Positions 17,414 to 26,509 of a stretch of 64,000 bases of DNA are shown piece by piece. The notes under the pieces were generated by a model. It made no database searches. It was given only the letters and a program-made list of their open reading frames with translations, and had not been told where the DNA came from. Within the stretch, counting starts at the first letter, position 1; each line of letters starts with the position of its first letter. Where the stretch lies: NCBI GenBank assembly GCA_034663635.1, contig JAXDJH010000013.1:329778-393777 (forward strand). The letters are read 5' to 3'. The translations under genes and the position numbers were made by a program. Source of the stretch: JAXDJH01 sp034663635. GTDB taxonomy: Bacteria > Actinomycetota > CADDZG01 > WHSQ01.

Positions 17414-17419
17414 ACGCCG

Positions 17420-18079
17420 CTAGCCCTCCTCGGGGAGCCGATCGAGACCTTTCTGGATCGCGTAGCGCATCAGTTCGTAGCGCTTCCGCAGCTGCAGTTT
17501 GGTCAGGATGTTCTGAACGTGGTTCTGAACGGTCTTCGTCGAGATGAACAGCTTCGTTCCGATCTCCGGATACGAGTAGCCCTTCGCGACGAGTCGCAGG
17601 ATCTCGTTCTCGCGCGGAGTCAGGCCGGGTTCGGCCGCCGCGGGTGTAGCTACTCGACGGAATTCATCCAGAACCATGGCAGCCAGAGACGGAGTGAAGA
17701 CGGGCTCGCCATCGCGAACACGTCGAATCGCCTCGACGACCTCCTCAGTTGTTGAGCTCTTCAGGAGATAGCCGGATGCACCGGCTTTAACGGCTTCGAG
17801 CACGTCCTGCTCTTCCGCAGACGCGGACAACACGAGGACGCGAACGTGCGGAGATTGCTCGACGATCAAGCGAGTCGCTTCGACCCCGGACACGGTTGGC
17901 ATCTGAAGGTCCATGAGCACGACGTCGGGCATCGTGGCCAGGGTCTGTTCCACGGCCTCGCCGCCGTCGGATGCCTCGCCGACGACTTCGGCCCAGGCAA
18001 CGGCTTCGAGATCGCTTCGGACTCCATCCCTCCACATCGGATGGTCGTCGGCTATGAGGACCCTGATCGTCTCCGTCAT
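17420..18079 (-). CDS. NarL/LuxR-family response regulator
   Basis: The 219-residue protein has a receiver domain (acidic pair in LIADDHPMW, phospho-acceptor Asp57 in VLMDLQMP, then the SAS and Lys of LKSSTTEE). A LuxR-type helix-turn-helix follows (LTPRENEILRLVAKGYSYPEIGTKLFISTKTVQNHVQNILTKL). It is the DNA-binding partner of the histidine kinase encoded immediately upstream; the two genes overlap by four bases, which is typical of translational coupling. Target genes are unknown. Confidence 0.93.
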   Translation of the reverse strand: MTETIRVLIADDHPMWRDGVRSDLEAVAWAEVVGEASDGGEAVEQTLATMPDVVLMDLQMPTVSGVEATRLIVEQSPHVRVLVLSASAEEQDVLEAVKAGASGYLLKSSTTEEVVEAIRRVRDGEPVFTPSLAAMVLDEFRRVATPAAAEPGLTPRENEILRLVAKGYSYPEIGTKLFISTKTVQNHVQNILTKLQLRKRYELMRYAIQKGLDRLPEEG

Positions 18080-19293
18080 TGGTCTCCCTCGCTCAGGGGG
18101 ATCCTGAATTCCACCTCTGTGCCCGTCTCGGGTGACGAGTCGATAGTCATCCGGCCCCCGAGGTCCTCGGCTCGCCCTTTCATGCTTCGCAGGATGCCCG
18201 CTTTGCCGGCCTCTCGCATCTTCGCTTCGTCGTACTCGAAGCCGCGGCCCTTGTCTCGCACCGTGACAACGAGCGACGGTCCGTCGATTTCGGCAAATAC
18301 CGTCGCGCCCTCGGCCCCCGAATGTGCGGCGACGTTGGTCAGCGCTTGACCGACCGCGGCGGCCACTTCGCCCACGATCGCGGCAGGCAAGTGCAGCGGG
18401 CCGACCGAGCTGACCGTGACGTCGATACCTCCGACTTTGCGGGCTGATGCTTCGAGCGCCTCACGGAGAGACGCGAGCCCGGTCGGAGCATCGTCCGGAT
18501 CGCGGAGGATCAACGAGCGCAGCTCGACCTCTTCCTGGGCTGCCATCTCTGCGAGTCGCATGACTTCGGCGGGATCGGCAACCGGCGCGGTAGCGAGCTC
18601 GCGCCCGCGCTTATGGATGTAAGTGAGCGCTTGGAGGACGGAATCGTGGATCCGGCGCGCGAGGGTCTCTCGCTCTTCGAGCCGCGCCGCGCGTTCGCGT
18701 GCCACAAGCGCCTCTTGCGAAGCTTCGCGAAGAGCCGTGGCCGAACGAACGAGGATCCTCGACACGAGGCCGATAGCGACGCCGGCGACTATGTAGTTGA
18801 GGGCCGCTCCTGTCAGGTTCTGAACCTGTGCCGAGGTGAGCTCGTTTAACGGCACCCCATTGAGGGGCCTCGACGCGACCTGTGCGAGACCGAGCGTGGC
18901 CCCGGCCGCGAGTCCCGCCCATGATCCTCTTGCAGCCCCCCAGAACAGGGCCGCGCTCAACGGGTAGCCGGTGGCGAAGAACGGTCGGCCGGAGACGACT
19001 CCACCATGTTCGATCACCAGACCCGACGCGCAGATAAGCCATACGCACAGCACGATGTCGCCGTAGAGCGCGGCCGGGGTCCACGAGTGGTCCGTGACGG
19101 AGAGCCAGACGGTCCAGGCCGCGGCAAGGGCGATCGAGGCCCACGCGAGCCATTCGTGTCTGAACTCCTCGGACGCGGTCGCCGCCAGCACGATCATCCA
19201 GCCCAACCACATCCAGCGGAAGAGCAGGACGCCGCGAGCAAGCGTCCGCCTGAAAGCTTCCGGATCGTCGATGTCTATCCCTGCGACGCGCAT
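18076..19293 (-). CDS. MacS-like NarL-type sensor histidine kinase
   Basis: I place the start at the ATG at 19293 (MRVAGIDIDDPEAF); an upstream ATG at 19446 adds 51 unlikely residues. The 405-residue protein has about six membrane helices (about 25-180), a HisKA_3 dimerisation domain with RRIHDSVLQAL (His216), and a HATPase domain (ALTNVAAHSGAEG, VRDKGRGF). The pattern resembles the actinobacterial MacS group. It pairs with the NarL-type regulator that overlaps its 3' end. The divergent gene, 186 bases away, encodes an acyltransferase-3 membrane protein. Confidence 0.9.
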   Translation of the reverse strand: MRVAGIDIDDPEAFRRTLARGVLLFRWMWLGWMIVLAATASEEFRHEWLAWASIALAAAWTVWLSVTDHSWTPAALYGDIVLCVWLICASGLVIEHGGVVSGRPFFATGYPLSAALFWGAARGSWAGLAAGATLGLAQVASRPLNGVPLNELTSAQVQNLTGAALNYIVAGVAIGLVSRILVRSATALREASQEALVARERAARLEERETLARRIHDSVLQALTYIHKRGRELATAPVADPAEVMRLAEMAAQEEVELRSLILRDPDDAPTGLASLREALEASARKVGGIDVTVSSVGPLHLPAAIVGEVAAAVGQALTNVAAHSGAEGATVFAEIDGPSLVVTVRDKGRGFEYDEAKMREAGKAGILRSMKGRAEDLGGRMTIDSSPETGTEVEFRIPLSEGDQ

Positions 19294-19479
19294 ACCGGCA
19301 GGTTGACACGACCCGGCGTCCGCCGCCATCACCGCAACTACCCAGTCGATTGCCGGATGTACCCAGACGGATCTAGGGCGATATGCCCGCCGATCTGAGC
19401 ACTTACTCGTCTGGTTGCGACACGGCCCATTCCCGATGCTCAACAAGCAAGGAAAAGAGCTTCGGAAAGGAGCCGGCAG

Positions 19480-21000
19480 ATGGCCATCGCGGTCAGTGAG
19501 AAGAGAGTCAAGCCGTCGATCTCAGAGATGGTGAAAGCGACACCACAGTCGAGGGATCGCTTCGTCGATCTCTTACGCGCGCTGAGCATCGTTGTTGTCG
19601 TGTTCGGCCACTGGCTTGCGGCCGTCGTCTATTGGGACGGCCACACGCTCCGCGGCACGAGCGCACTCGATGAGATCTCGTGGGCCTGGATGTTGACCTG
19701 GGTCCTCCAGGTGATGCCGCTGTTCTTCTTCGTCGGCGGCTTCTCTAACTCCGTGAGCATCGCCTCGATGCGAAAGCGCGGGGCCACCTACGGCGACTTC
19801 CTGAGATCGAGGATCGAGCGGATCATGCGACCCACCCTCGTCTTCGTGGGCGCGTGGGTAGTCATCGCGACGGTCGCCGACGTGATGTTCGGAAGCGATG
19901 CCGTGCGAGCCGCAACTCCACACATTGCAAAGCCGCTTTGGTTCCTGTCGGTCTACGTGCTCGTCATTGCCTTGTCACCGGCGATGCTGTCGCTGCACAA
20001 GCGCTACCGGCTCAAGGTGCCGATCGCGATGGCCGTCGCGGCAGCGTCGATCGACATCGCCAGGGTTCTGTTTGATATCCCGAACCTCGGCTACTTGAAC
20101 TTCGCGTTCGTGTGGCTCTTCCCCCACCAGCTCGGCTTCTTCTACGCCGACGGAACGCTCCCGCGTCTCGGCAAACGATTCGCAGCAATGCTCGCAGCGG
20201 GAGGGTTCGGAGCTCTTGTGGTGCTCACCAATATCGGCGTCTACAGCAGGAGCTTGGTCGGAACGAAGTCGACGGACCTGTTGTCGAATAACGATCCCCC
20301 GACGATCTGTCTGATCGCGCTTTCTCTGGGCCTGATCGGGATCGCCATGGCGGTTCGGGAAGCCGTGAATCGCAGGCTCGCGAAGCCCAAGCCGTGGGCG
20401 GTTGTCGTCGCAGCGAACTCGATGATCATGACGGTCTTCCTCTGGCACTTGACGGCCTTGATCGTCGTGGTCGCGGTTCTCTATCCGCTCGGCTTCCCGC
20501 AGCCGGACGTGGGGACGCTTGCATGGTGGATCACCAGACCTCTGTGGTGGGCTGCCGCGAGTGCCGTGCTCGCAGTGTTCGTTGCACCTCTCGTTCGTTT
20601 CGAGCGGCCGCGAGTCAAGACCCGTGAGGTCGAACGGCCACCGCTGGGAACTCCTCAGGTGGTTGCAGGGATCACTCTGCTGATCGTCGGACTCGGAGGA
20701 CTCGCTCAAGGTGGTTTCGCAGGTCTGTTCTCGCCCCACGGCACCGAGCTTGCGTTCTTTACGGCCAACCCATTGTTGAGCGCGTTCCACACGTGCGCTG
20801 GAGCTGCTCTGTTGCTCGGAGGGGGTCGTCGCTCCATGGCGCTTTCCCTCGTGCTGCTCGGTGTCGCCGAGCTCAGCCCTCTTGCAGACGTTCTCGGCAA
20901 CTTCGCTCCGATCACCGGCGCGAACGCAGTGCTGCATCTCGTCACCGGCGCCGTCCTCGGTCTCGCCGAGCGGCCTCGTATCGAAAGGAGAATTCGATGA
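19480..21000 (+). CDS. Acyltransferase-3 family membrane protein
   Basis: The 506-residue protein starts at an ATG with an AAAGGAG site. It contains about ten or more membrane helices and the acyltransferase-3 signature near the N-terminus: RDRFVDLLRALSIVVVVFGHW, with the conserved Arg and His, and the FFFVGGFSN segment. Enzymes of this family O-acylate sugars, peptidoglycan or lipids in the membrane using acyl-CoA. It overlaps the following DUF2339 gene by ATGA, so the pair is probably one operon. Confidence 0.87.
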   Translation: MAIAVSEKRVKPSISEMVKATPQSRDRFVDLLRALSIVVVVFGHWLAAVVYWDGHTLRGTSALDEISWAWMLTWVLQVMPLFFFVGGFSNSVSIASMRKRGATYGDFLRSRIERIMRPTLVFVGAWVVIATVADVMFGSDAVRAATPHIAKPLWFLSVYVLVIALSPAMLSLHKRYRLKVPIAMAVAAASIDIARVLFDIPNLGYLNFAFVWLFPHQLGFFYADGTLPRLGKRFAAMLAAGGFGALVVLTNIGVYSRSLVGTKSTDLLSNNDPPTICLIALSLGLIGIAMAVREAVNRRLAKPKPWAVVVAANSMIMTVFLWHLTALIVVVAVLYPLGFPQPDVGTLAWWITRPLWWAAASAVLAVFVAPLVRFERPRVKTREVERPPLGTPQVVAGITLLIVGLGGLAQGGFAGLFSPHGTELAFFTANPLLSAFHTCAGAALLLGGGRRSMALSLVLLGVAELSPLADVLGNFAPITGANAVLHLVTGAVLGLAERPRIERRIR

Positions 21001-22598
21001 CCGGCCCGTCCGATACCCAGGTCAACTACACAGTGAAGGAGCCAGAGGACGTCTCGCTCTACGGCGCCAACATCGAAGACAGTGTCGTCGGGACGTGGTT
21101 CGCTCGCCTCGGAGTTCTTGCGGTCCTGATCGGAGCCGCCTTCGGTTACCGGTATGCGGTCGACCAGGGCTGGATCGGCCCCGCAGGTCGAGTGCTCTTG
21201 GGTGTCTTAGTCGGCATCGGTTTCTTGGTCGGAGGCCATTCCGCACGGGATCGCAAGTGGTATCCGGTCGCGAGTGCGATGAGCGGCGGCGGGATCGCGA
21301 TCCTGTATCTCTCAACACTTGCCGCATTGGTTCGCTTCGAGTTGATAACGCCGCCGACTGCATTGATGGCGCTGACATCGATCGCTCTATTGAGTGCGGT
21401 GCTGTCGATCCGTTACGACTCTCTTTCGCTATCGGTTATCGCGACGGTCGGGGCATTCGCAAACCCCTTCCTGATCTCGTCAGGCGAACCCAATGCCACC
21501 GCTGCTCTCACTTATGCCGTAGCCATCGACGTGGGCATCGTTTATCTCGCTTACGCCGGGAAATGGAACGTTCTCAACAAGATCGCGTTGATCGGATCGG
21601 CCTTGATCTTCGTAACGGTTGGGCCGGGGACGGTCGATGGTGTCGGTTTCGCATCTGTCATGTGGATCATCTTCACTTGCGTCCCGTTCCTGCAGGTGCT
21701 GAGCGACCGCACGCGTCGAGTCATGGTTGAGGCGGGGATGCTCGTGACAGTCTCGGGCCTCTACTTCGCAGCAGGCATGCATCTGTTACGAGGTGACTCC
21801 AGCGTATCCAGAGGTGTCTTCACAGTTTGTCTCGGGCTCGCGTGTGCAGGGTTCGCGGCGATCGCTCACACAGACGACCGGACCCGACCGCTGCTACGCG
21901 ACGTGATGGCCGCGCAGGCGATCGCATGGCTCACACTGGCAGGACCTATCGCGCTGAACGGCCTCACGGTTCCTCTTGTGTGGTCGGTCGAAGGGGCGTT
22001 GCTCGCGTGGCTGGGTAGTCGCATCGCAGATGACCGAGTCATCGCCCTGTCGGTTGTCTTTCTGGGGGCCGGACTCGTCGGAGCGGTCGATCACATCGCT
22101 TCATATCGACCGGATGCCCTGTTCCTCACCGGAGGCGGAGCGGTGGCCGCAGGTCATCTGGTTGCATTCTTCTCGGTCGCCTGGCTTGTTTCCCGGCGTG
22201 CGTCGGAGAAGGGCGACATACATCCTTTCGTCGGGGTTGGGTTGATGACGATGGTGACGTTGCTTTCGATCGTTTGGCTAAGCAGAGAGGCGTCGTTCGA
22301 GGTTCTGCGCAACTCGGGACCGGAGAGTGAGCTCGCAGCGGTGCAGTTCGCCTACTCCGCGCTGTGGTCGGTTATCGCAGCGCTGCTCCTGGCGGGTGGG
22401 ATCCTGAAGAAGGTCCCATGGGCCCGCTACTTCGGGGTCGCTCTCTTCGGAGTCGTCATCGCCAAGATGCTGACCGTCGATGTCTGGCAGTTGAGCGTGC
22501 TCTACCGGATGCTCGTGTTCGTGGGCCTCGGCGGTCTGCTGCTCGCATGCTCGCTCATGTACAACCAATTCAGGGATGCGATCTCGGCCAAGACCTGA
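20997..22598 (+). CDS. DUF2339 polytopic membrane protein
   Basis: The start is the ATG at 20997, which overlaps the stop of the acyltransferase gene and is preceded by AAAGGAG. The 533-residue protein has a short polar N-terminus followed by about 16 hydrophobic helices with little soluble sequence, as in DUF2339 proteins. An internal segment (VGVLVGIGFLVGGH, then RDRKW and GGGIAILYL) is typical of the family. No catalytic residues can be assigned. A strong terminator follows, so transcription probably ends here. Confidence 0.85.
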   Translation: MTGPSDTQVNYTVKEPEDVSLYGANIEDSVVGTWFARLGVLAVLIGAAFGYRYAVDQGWIGPAGRVLLGVLVGIGFLVGGHSARDRKWYPVASAMSGGGIAILYLSTLAALVRFELITPPTALMALTSIALLSAVLSIRYDSLSLSVIATVGAFANPFLISSGEPNATAALTYAVAIDVGIVYLAYAGKWNVLNKIALIGSALIFVTVGPGTVDGVGFASVMWIIFTCVPFLQVLSDRTRRVMVEAGMLVTVSGLYFAAGMHLLRGDSSVSRGVFTVCLGLACAGFAAIAHTDDRTRPLLRDVMAAQAIAWLTLAGPIALNGLTVPLVWSVEGALLAWLGSRIADDRVIALSVVFLGAGLVGAVDHIASYRPDALFLTGGGAVAAGHLVAFFSVAWLVSRRASEKGDIHPFVGVGLMTMVTLLSIVWLSREASFEVLRNSGPESELAAVQFAYSALWSVIAALLLAGGILKKVPWARYFGVALFGVVIAKMLTVDVWQLSVLYRMLVFVGLGGLLLACSLMYNQFRDAISAKT

Positions 22599-22619
22599 GC
22601 CGAACGGCAAGAAGCATCT

Positions 22620-22648
22620 AAGGGGGCCCCGGAGACGGGGCCCCTTTC
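22620..22648. terminator. Strong bidirectional GC hairpin terminator
   Basis: AAGGGGGCCCC, a five-base loop (GGAGA) and CGGGGCCCCTTT form a stem of about 10 base pairs, A-rich on one side and T-rich on the other. It sits between the convergent ends of the DUF2339 and GH15 genes, so it can stop transcription from both sides. Confidence 0.85.
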
Positions 22649-22654
22649 CTGCTA

Positions 22655-24493
22655 TCAGGTGCCGCCTCGGCGCATCGAGCGCGCCTCTCCCACCGAGCTG
22701 ATGGCCGCGGCCGATGTCACCAGTGCGACGTGCGAGAACGCCTGCGGGAAGTTCCCGAGGAGTCGACCCGTGCGCGGGTCGTATTGCTCCGACAACAGAT
22801 AGAGATCGTTGGATGTCGCTACGAGACGCTCGAACATCGCTTCAGCCTCATCCTGGCGACCGAGAAGGACCAGACAGTCGACCAACCAGAAGCTGCACAT
22901 GAGAAAGGTTCCCTCACCGGGCGGCAGTCCGTCGTCGACCTCTTCAGTTCTGTATCTATGAACGAACCCGTCGATCACGAGGTCGCGCTCGATGGCTTCG
23001 ATCGTGTTGCGCATGACCTCGTCGTCGGCTCGAACGAAACCGACGAACGGCAACATCAACAAGGACGCGTCTAACTCCGAGCTGTCGTAGGCCCTCTTGA
23101 AGCGTTGGGCGTCGTGGTCGACCCCTTGAGCCATGACGTCGGCGTGGATCTCCTTCCGAGTCTGGCGCCACCGATCCAAAGGTCCCTTCGCGCCGAACAT
23201 CTCCATCGCCTTGATGCCACGATCGACGGCGACCCACGCCATCACCTTTGAGTGAACGAAGTGCTGGGGACCGGATCGGACCTCCCAGATCCCGTCGTCG
23301 GGATCGGTCCAGCGCGCGCAAACGTGTTCGACGATCGTCTTTTCGATCTCCCACGCATGATCGGGAGTCTCGAACCCGGCCCGTCTGGCCGAGTGGAACG
23401 AGTCCATGACTTCGCCGTACACGTCCAACTGGAACTGCATGTGCGCCGCGTTCCCGACTCGGACCGGACGCGAACCGGCGTAACCGTTGAGCGGGAGCTC
23501 GTACTCGTGAAGGCGGCGCTCACCCAGAACGCCGTACATGATCTGCATGTCCTCGGGATCTCCTGCGACCGCACGAAGCAACCAATCTCGCCACGCCGCA
23601 GCGGAGTCCGTGTATCCGTAGTCCAGCAATGCGTCGAGCGTGAACGTCGAGTCGCGCAGCCAGCAGTAGCGGTAATCCCAATTGCGCGGCCCCCCCAGTT
23701 GCTCGGGAAGCGATGTCGTGGGGGCCGCGACAACACCACCCGTTGGCGCGTAAGTAAGCCCTTTGAGAACGAGGAGGCTACGCATGACCTCGTTTCGCCA
23801 AGGGCCCTCGTGGGAGTACGTGTCCGCCCAATCCGTCCAGAACTCCTCGGTGCGCTCGATAAGAGCCATGGATCTATGGGGTTCAACCGCGGGAGAAGCC
23901 TTGTGCGACGGGTGATACGACACCAGGAACGGCACTTGTTGACCCGCCCGCACCGTGAACTCAGCGCGCACGGCTGAGTCAGCCACCTCCAACTCGACCG
24001 GTGACGAAAGGTCGAGCGCATCACGGCCCCCCACGGCCTCGATGATCCCGTCGTGGTTCCGGAACCACGGCACGATCGAGCCGTAGTCGAAGCGGGGCCG
24101 GTAATCCATGATCATGGCGACTTCGCCCTCGATGCCCTCCACTAGACGGACGAAGAGGTGTTCCGGTAGATCCGATCGTTTGGTGTCGGGGAACGCGGCA
24201 TCCTCCACAACGAGGCAGTCGATGAGGGAAACGGTTCCGCTCTCGCACACGAAGGTCGTTTCGAGCACGAGCGAGTCTCCGCGATACCGCCGTTCGATCG
24301 TCTGCACGTTGTCGGATGGCCGGATCGACCATCGGCCGGCGCTCTCGTCGTGGAGGATCGAGCAGAAGCAGGATGCGGAATCGAAGCGCGGCCAGCACAA
24401 CCAATCCACCGATCCATCGAGCGAGATGAGCGCGGCCGACTCCATGTCGCTCAGGAACGCATAGTCCTCGATCGGGTTCGGGGCGTCGGTCAT
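22655..24493 (-). CDS. GH15 glucoamylase/trehalase-like glycosidase
   Basis: The 612-residue protein has the two-part layout of bacterial GH15 enzymes: an N-terminal super-sandwich domain (PIEDYAFLSDMESAALISLDGSVDWLCWPRFDS) and a C-terminal alpha/alpha barrel. Landmarks are LPEQLGGPRNWDYRYCWLRDSTFTLDAL, the QLDVYGEVMD segment and the GIWEVRSGPQHFVHSKVMAW segment with the acidic active-site residue. There is no signal peptide, so it acts in the cytoplasm. Mycobacterial relatives act on trehalose and others on short alpha-glucans, and these cannot be separated here. It is divergent from the MarR gene. Confidence 0.9.
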   Translation of the reverse strand: MTDAPNPIEDYAFLSDMESAALISLDGSVDWLCWPRFDSASCFCSILHDESAGRWSIRPSDNVQTIERRYRGDSLVLETTFVCESGTVSLIDCLVVEDAAFPDTKRSDLPEHLFVRLVEGIEGEVAMIMDYRPRFDYGSIVPWFRNHDGIIEAVGGRDALDLSSPVELEVADSAVRAEFTVRAGQQVPFLVSYHPSHKASPAVEPHRSMALIERTEEFWTDWADTYSHEGPWRNEVMRSLLVLKGLTYAPTGGVVAAPTTSLPEQLGGPRNWDYRYCWLRDSTFTLDALLDYGYTDSAAAWRDWLLRAVAGDPEDMQIMYGVLGERRLHEYELPLNGYAGSRPVRVGNAAHMQFQLDVYGEVMDSFHSARRAGFETPDHAWEIEKTIVEHVCARWTDPDDGIWEVRSGPQHFVHSKVMAWVAVDRGIKAMEMFGAKGPLDRWRQTRKEIHADVMAQGVDHDAQRFKRAYDSSELDASLLMLPFVGFVRADDEVMRNTIEAIERDLVIDGFVHRYRTEEVDDGLPPGEGTFLMCSFWLVDCLVLLGRQDEAEAMFERLVATSNDLYLLSEQYDPRTGRLLGNFPQAFSHVALVTSAAAISSVGEARSMRRGGT

Positions 24494-24551
24494 GGCAGAC
24501 CCGAAAGCCTTCCATCGATCGGGCTCATCGCTCGCCTCCTTGCCCCGGGAA

Positions 24552-24578
24552 TAGTTATCACAACTAATTAGTTATGCT
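24552..24578 (+). promoter_or_regulatory. Candidate MarR operator overlapping a -10 box
   Basis: The perfect 12-base palindrome AACTAATTAGTT (24562-24573) lies directly upstream of the marR-like ATG at 24585. TAGTTAT occurs twice (24552-24558 and 24569-24575). A TATGCT -10-like hexamer at 24573-24578 overlaps the palindrome and sits about seven bases before the ATG, so the transcript may be leaderless. Autorepression by the MarR protein is the natural model. Confidence 0.6.
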
Positions 24579-24584
24579 AAGTGC

Positions 24585-25022
24585 ATGACAGACATCCAGC
24601 ACGACATCGATATCGAGCTCGTGGCCCGCCTACGGCTGGCCGTGGGACGTCTGGCTCGCCGCCTCAGGCAGCAGGCGGAGGCCGACCTCACGCCGTCGGG
24701 GCTCTCGGCCCTGGCGGTCATCGAGCGCGGCCCCCTCACCCTGGGCGAACTGGCGGCTAAAGAGCGGGTTCGGCCCCCCTCGATGACCCGCATCGTGGCG
24801 AAGCTCGAGGAATCGGGCCTGGTGAATCGGAGCCCAGATGAGAAAGACGGCCGCGTGTTCCGGGTGGCATTGACGACCGAGGGTCGGCAAGCGATCCAGA
24901 AGATCAGAACCCGCAAGAACGCGTATCTGTCCAAGAAGCTCCGCTCGCTTCCGAGCGACGAGATCGACGCGCTCGAGAAAGCCGTCGGGACGCTGGAACG
25001 GATCCTGGAGGCTGACGCTTAA
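24585..25022 (+). CDS. MarR-family transcriptional regulator
   Basis: The 145-residue protein has the MarR winged-helix layout: an N-terminal dimerisation helix, the recognition region (LTLGELAAKERVRPPSMTRIVAKLEESGLVNR), and a wing with the family signature (DEKDGRVFRVALTTEGRQ). MarR proteins are usually ligand-relieved repressors. The MFS transporter gene starts one base after its stop, so it very likely controls that exporter together with itself, through the palindrome just upstream. Confidence 0.92.
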   Translation: MTDIQHDIDIELVARLRLAVGRLARRLRQQAEADLTPSGLSALAVIERGPLTLGELAAKERVRPPSMTRIVAKLEESGLVNRSPDEKDGRVFRVALTTEGRQAIQKIRTRKNAYLSKKLRSLPSDEIDALEKAVGTLERILEADA

Positions 25023-26420
25023 GTGAATCTGTTGAAACGCGCGTGGGGTGGGACGTTCTCCTCCCTGCGCATCCGCAACTATCGCCTCTACTTCATCGGC
25101 CAGATCATTTCCATGAGCGGCACCTGGATGCAGGTGGTCGCGCAGTCGTGGCTCGTCTTGAGATTGACCGGAAGCGGTGTCGCTCTCGGTCTCGTGACCG
25201 CGCTCCAGTTCCTGCCGGTCCTCATCGCGGGAGCATGGGGTGGAACGCTCGCCGACCGCTTCGACAAACGGATGCTCGCGACGTGGACGCAAGTCATCGC
25301 GGGAGCTCTCGCACTATCGCTCGGACTGGTTGTGGCGATCGGCGTCGTCGAGCTCTGGATGGTCTATGTCTTCGCGTTCGCGCTCGGCTGTGTGGCGGTC
25401 GTCGACGTGCCCGCTCGCCAAAGCTTCGTCATGGAGATGGTGCCGGAGAAAGACGTGCCTAACGCGATCGGCTTGAACACGACGATCGTCACATCCGCCC
25501 GCATCGTGGGGCCCGCGATCGGCGCGGTCCTCATCTCGGTGGTGGGCCTTGCCTGGTGTTTCCTCATCAACGGGGTCTCGTTCATCGCAGTGATCGCCGG
25601 ACTGAGGATGATGAATCCCGCGGAGCTTCGTCAGGTTAAGAAGGTCCCCCGGTCCAAGGGTCAGGTGCGCGAGGGACTTCGCTACGTGTGGGCGAACGCC
25701 GAGCTGCGCTCGACGCTTCTGCTCATGTCGATCGTCGGGACGCTCGCCTTCAACTTCAGAGTCGTGCTTCCCTTGATGGCCGATTCGGAGTTCTCGGGAG
25801 GCGCCGGCGTCTACGGCCTTCTTTCATCCGTCATGGGAATCGGCACATTGTTCGGAGCGCTTCTTTCCGCTCGCAGGGCGCGTCCGACGCGAGCTCTTCT
25901 GGTCGGCTCCGCGATCTTGTTCGGGGTCTTCATGATGGCCGCGGGATTGGCGCCGAACCTCGGGCTCGAACTCGTGGCGCTCGTTCCCCTCGGCGCGGTC
26001 AGCATCGTCTTCGTTGCGACGGCGAACGCCACGCTCCAGCTGAACTCAAGCCATGCGATGCGGGGCCGCGTTATGGCTCTTTATTCGGTCGTCTTCCTCG
26101 GGTCGACCCCGATCGGTGGTCCGTTCGTCGGCTGGCTGGCCGAAGCCTTCAACGCGCGGATCGCGTTCCTCGTGCCGGGTATGGCCACCTTGGCGGGCGG
26201 GATCTGGGCGATGTACGGCCTGCGCAAGGCCAAGCTCGCCGAGGGAAGCGTCGAGGTCAGTCCCGAGCTGCCCGAGGACCCCAGCTTCGCGTGGCAGGCG
26301 ATCACGCGGCCTGTCCGGGCAGTCGGGGCCGCGGGCCGGTGGATCCGCTACACCGCCGAGGACTTGGCGGCTCGGAGCCATCACCGCAGCTCACGGCGCT
26401 CGGACGGCCTGGATGACTAG
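25023..26420 (+). CDS. MFS efflux transporter (EntS-like)
   Basis: The GTG at 25023 directly follows the MarR stop. The 465-residue protein has about 12 membrane helices and the features of the MFS_3/EntS group: FSSLRIRNYRLYFIGQIISMSGTWMQ at the N-terminus and the motif-A-like loop GGTLADRFDKRM. Members export siderophores, macrolides or other drugs. The long polar C-terminus (about 60 residues, Arg- and Ser-rich) is an extension. Substrate is unknown; control by the adjacent MarR protein is likely. Confidence 0.9.
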   Translation: MNLLKRAWGGTFSSLRIRNYRLYFIGQIISMSGTWMQVVAQSWLVLRLTGSGVALGLVTALQFLPVLIAGAWGGTLADRFDKRMLATWTQVIAGALALSLGLVVAIGVVELWMVYVFAFALGCVAVVDVPARQSFVMEMVPEKDVPNAIGLNTTIVTSARIVGPAIGAVLISVVGLAWCFLINGVSFIAVIAGLRMMNPAELRQVKKVPRSKGQVREGLRYVWANAELRSTLLLMSIVGTLAFNFRVVLPLMADSEFSGGAGVYGLLSSVMGIGTLFGALLSARRARPTRALLVGSAILFGVFMMAAGLAPNLGLELVALVPLGAVSIVFVATANATLQLNSSHAMRGRVMALYSVVFLGSTPIGGPFVGWLAEAFNARIAFLVPGMATLAGGIWAMYGLRKAKLAEGSVEVSPELPEDPSFAWQAITRPVRAVGAAGRWIRYTAEDLAARSHHRSSRRSDGLDD

Positions 26421-26509
26421 GCGTTCGGTCGAACCACAGGGTCCGTAGAGGAACTGGGCCGGATATCCCTAATTACCAGGGGCGAACCTCAAACCCTTAG
26501 GAGATATCC

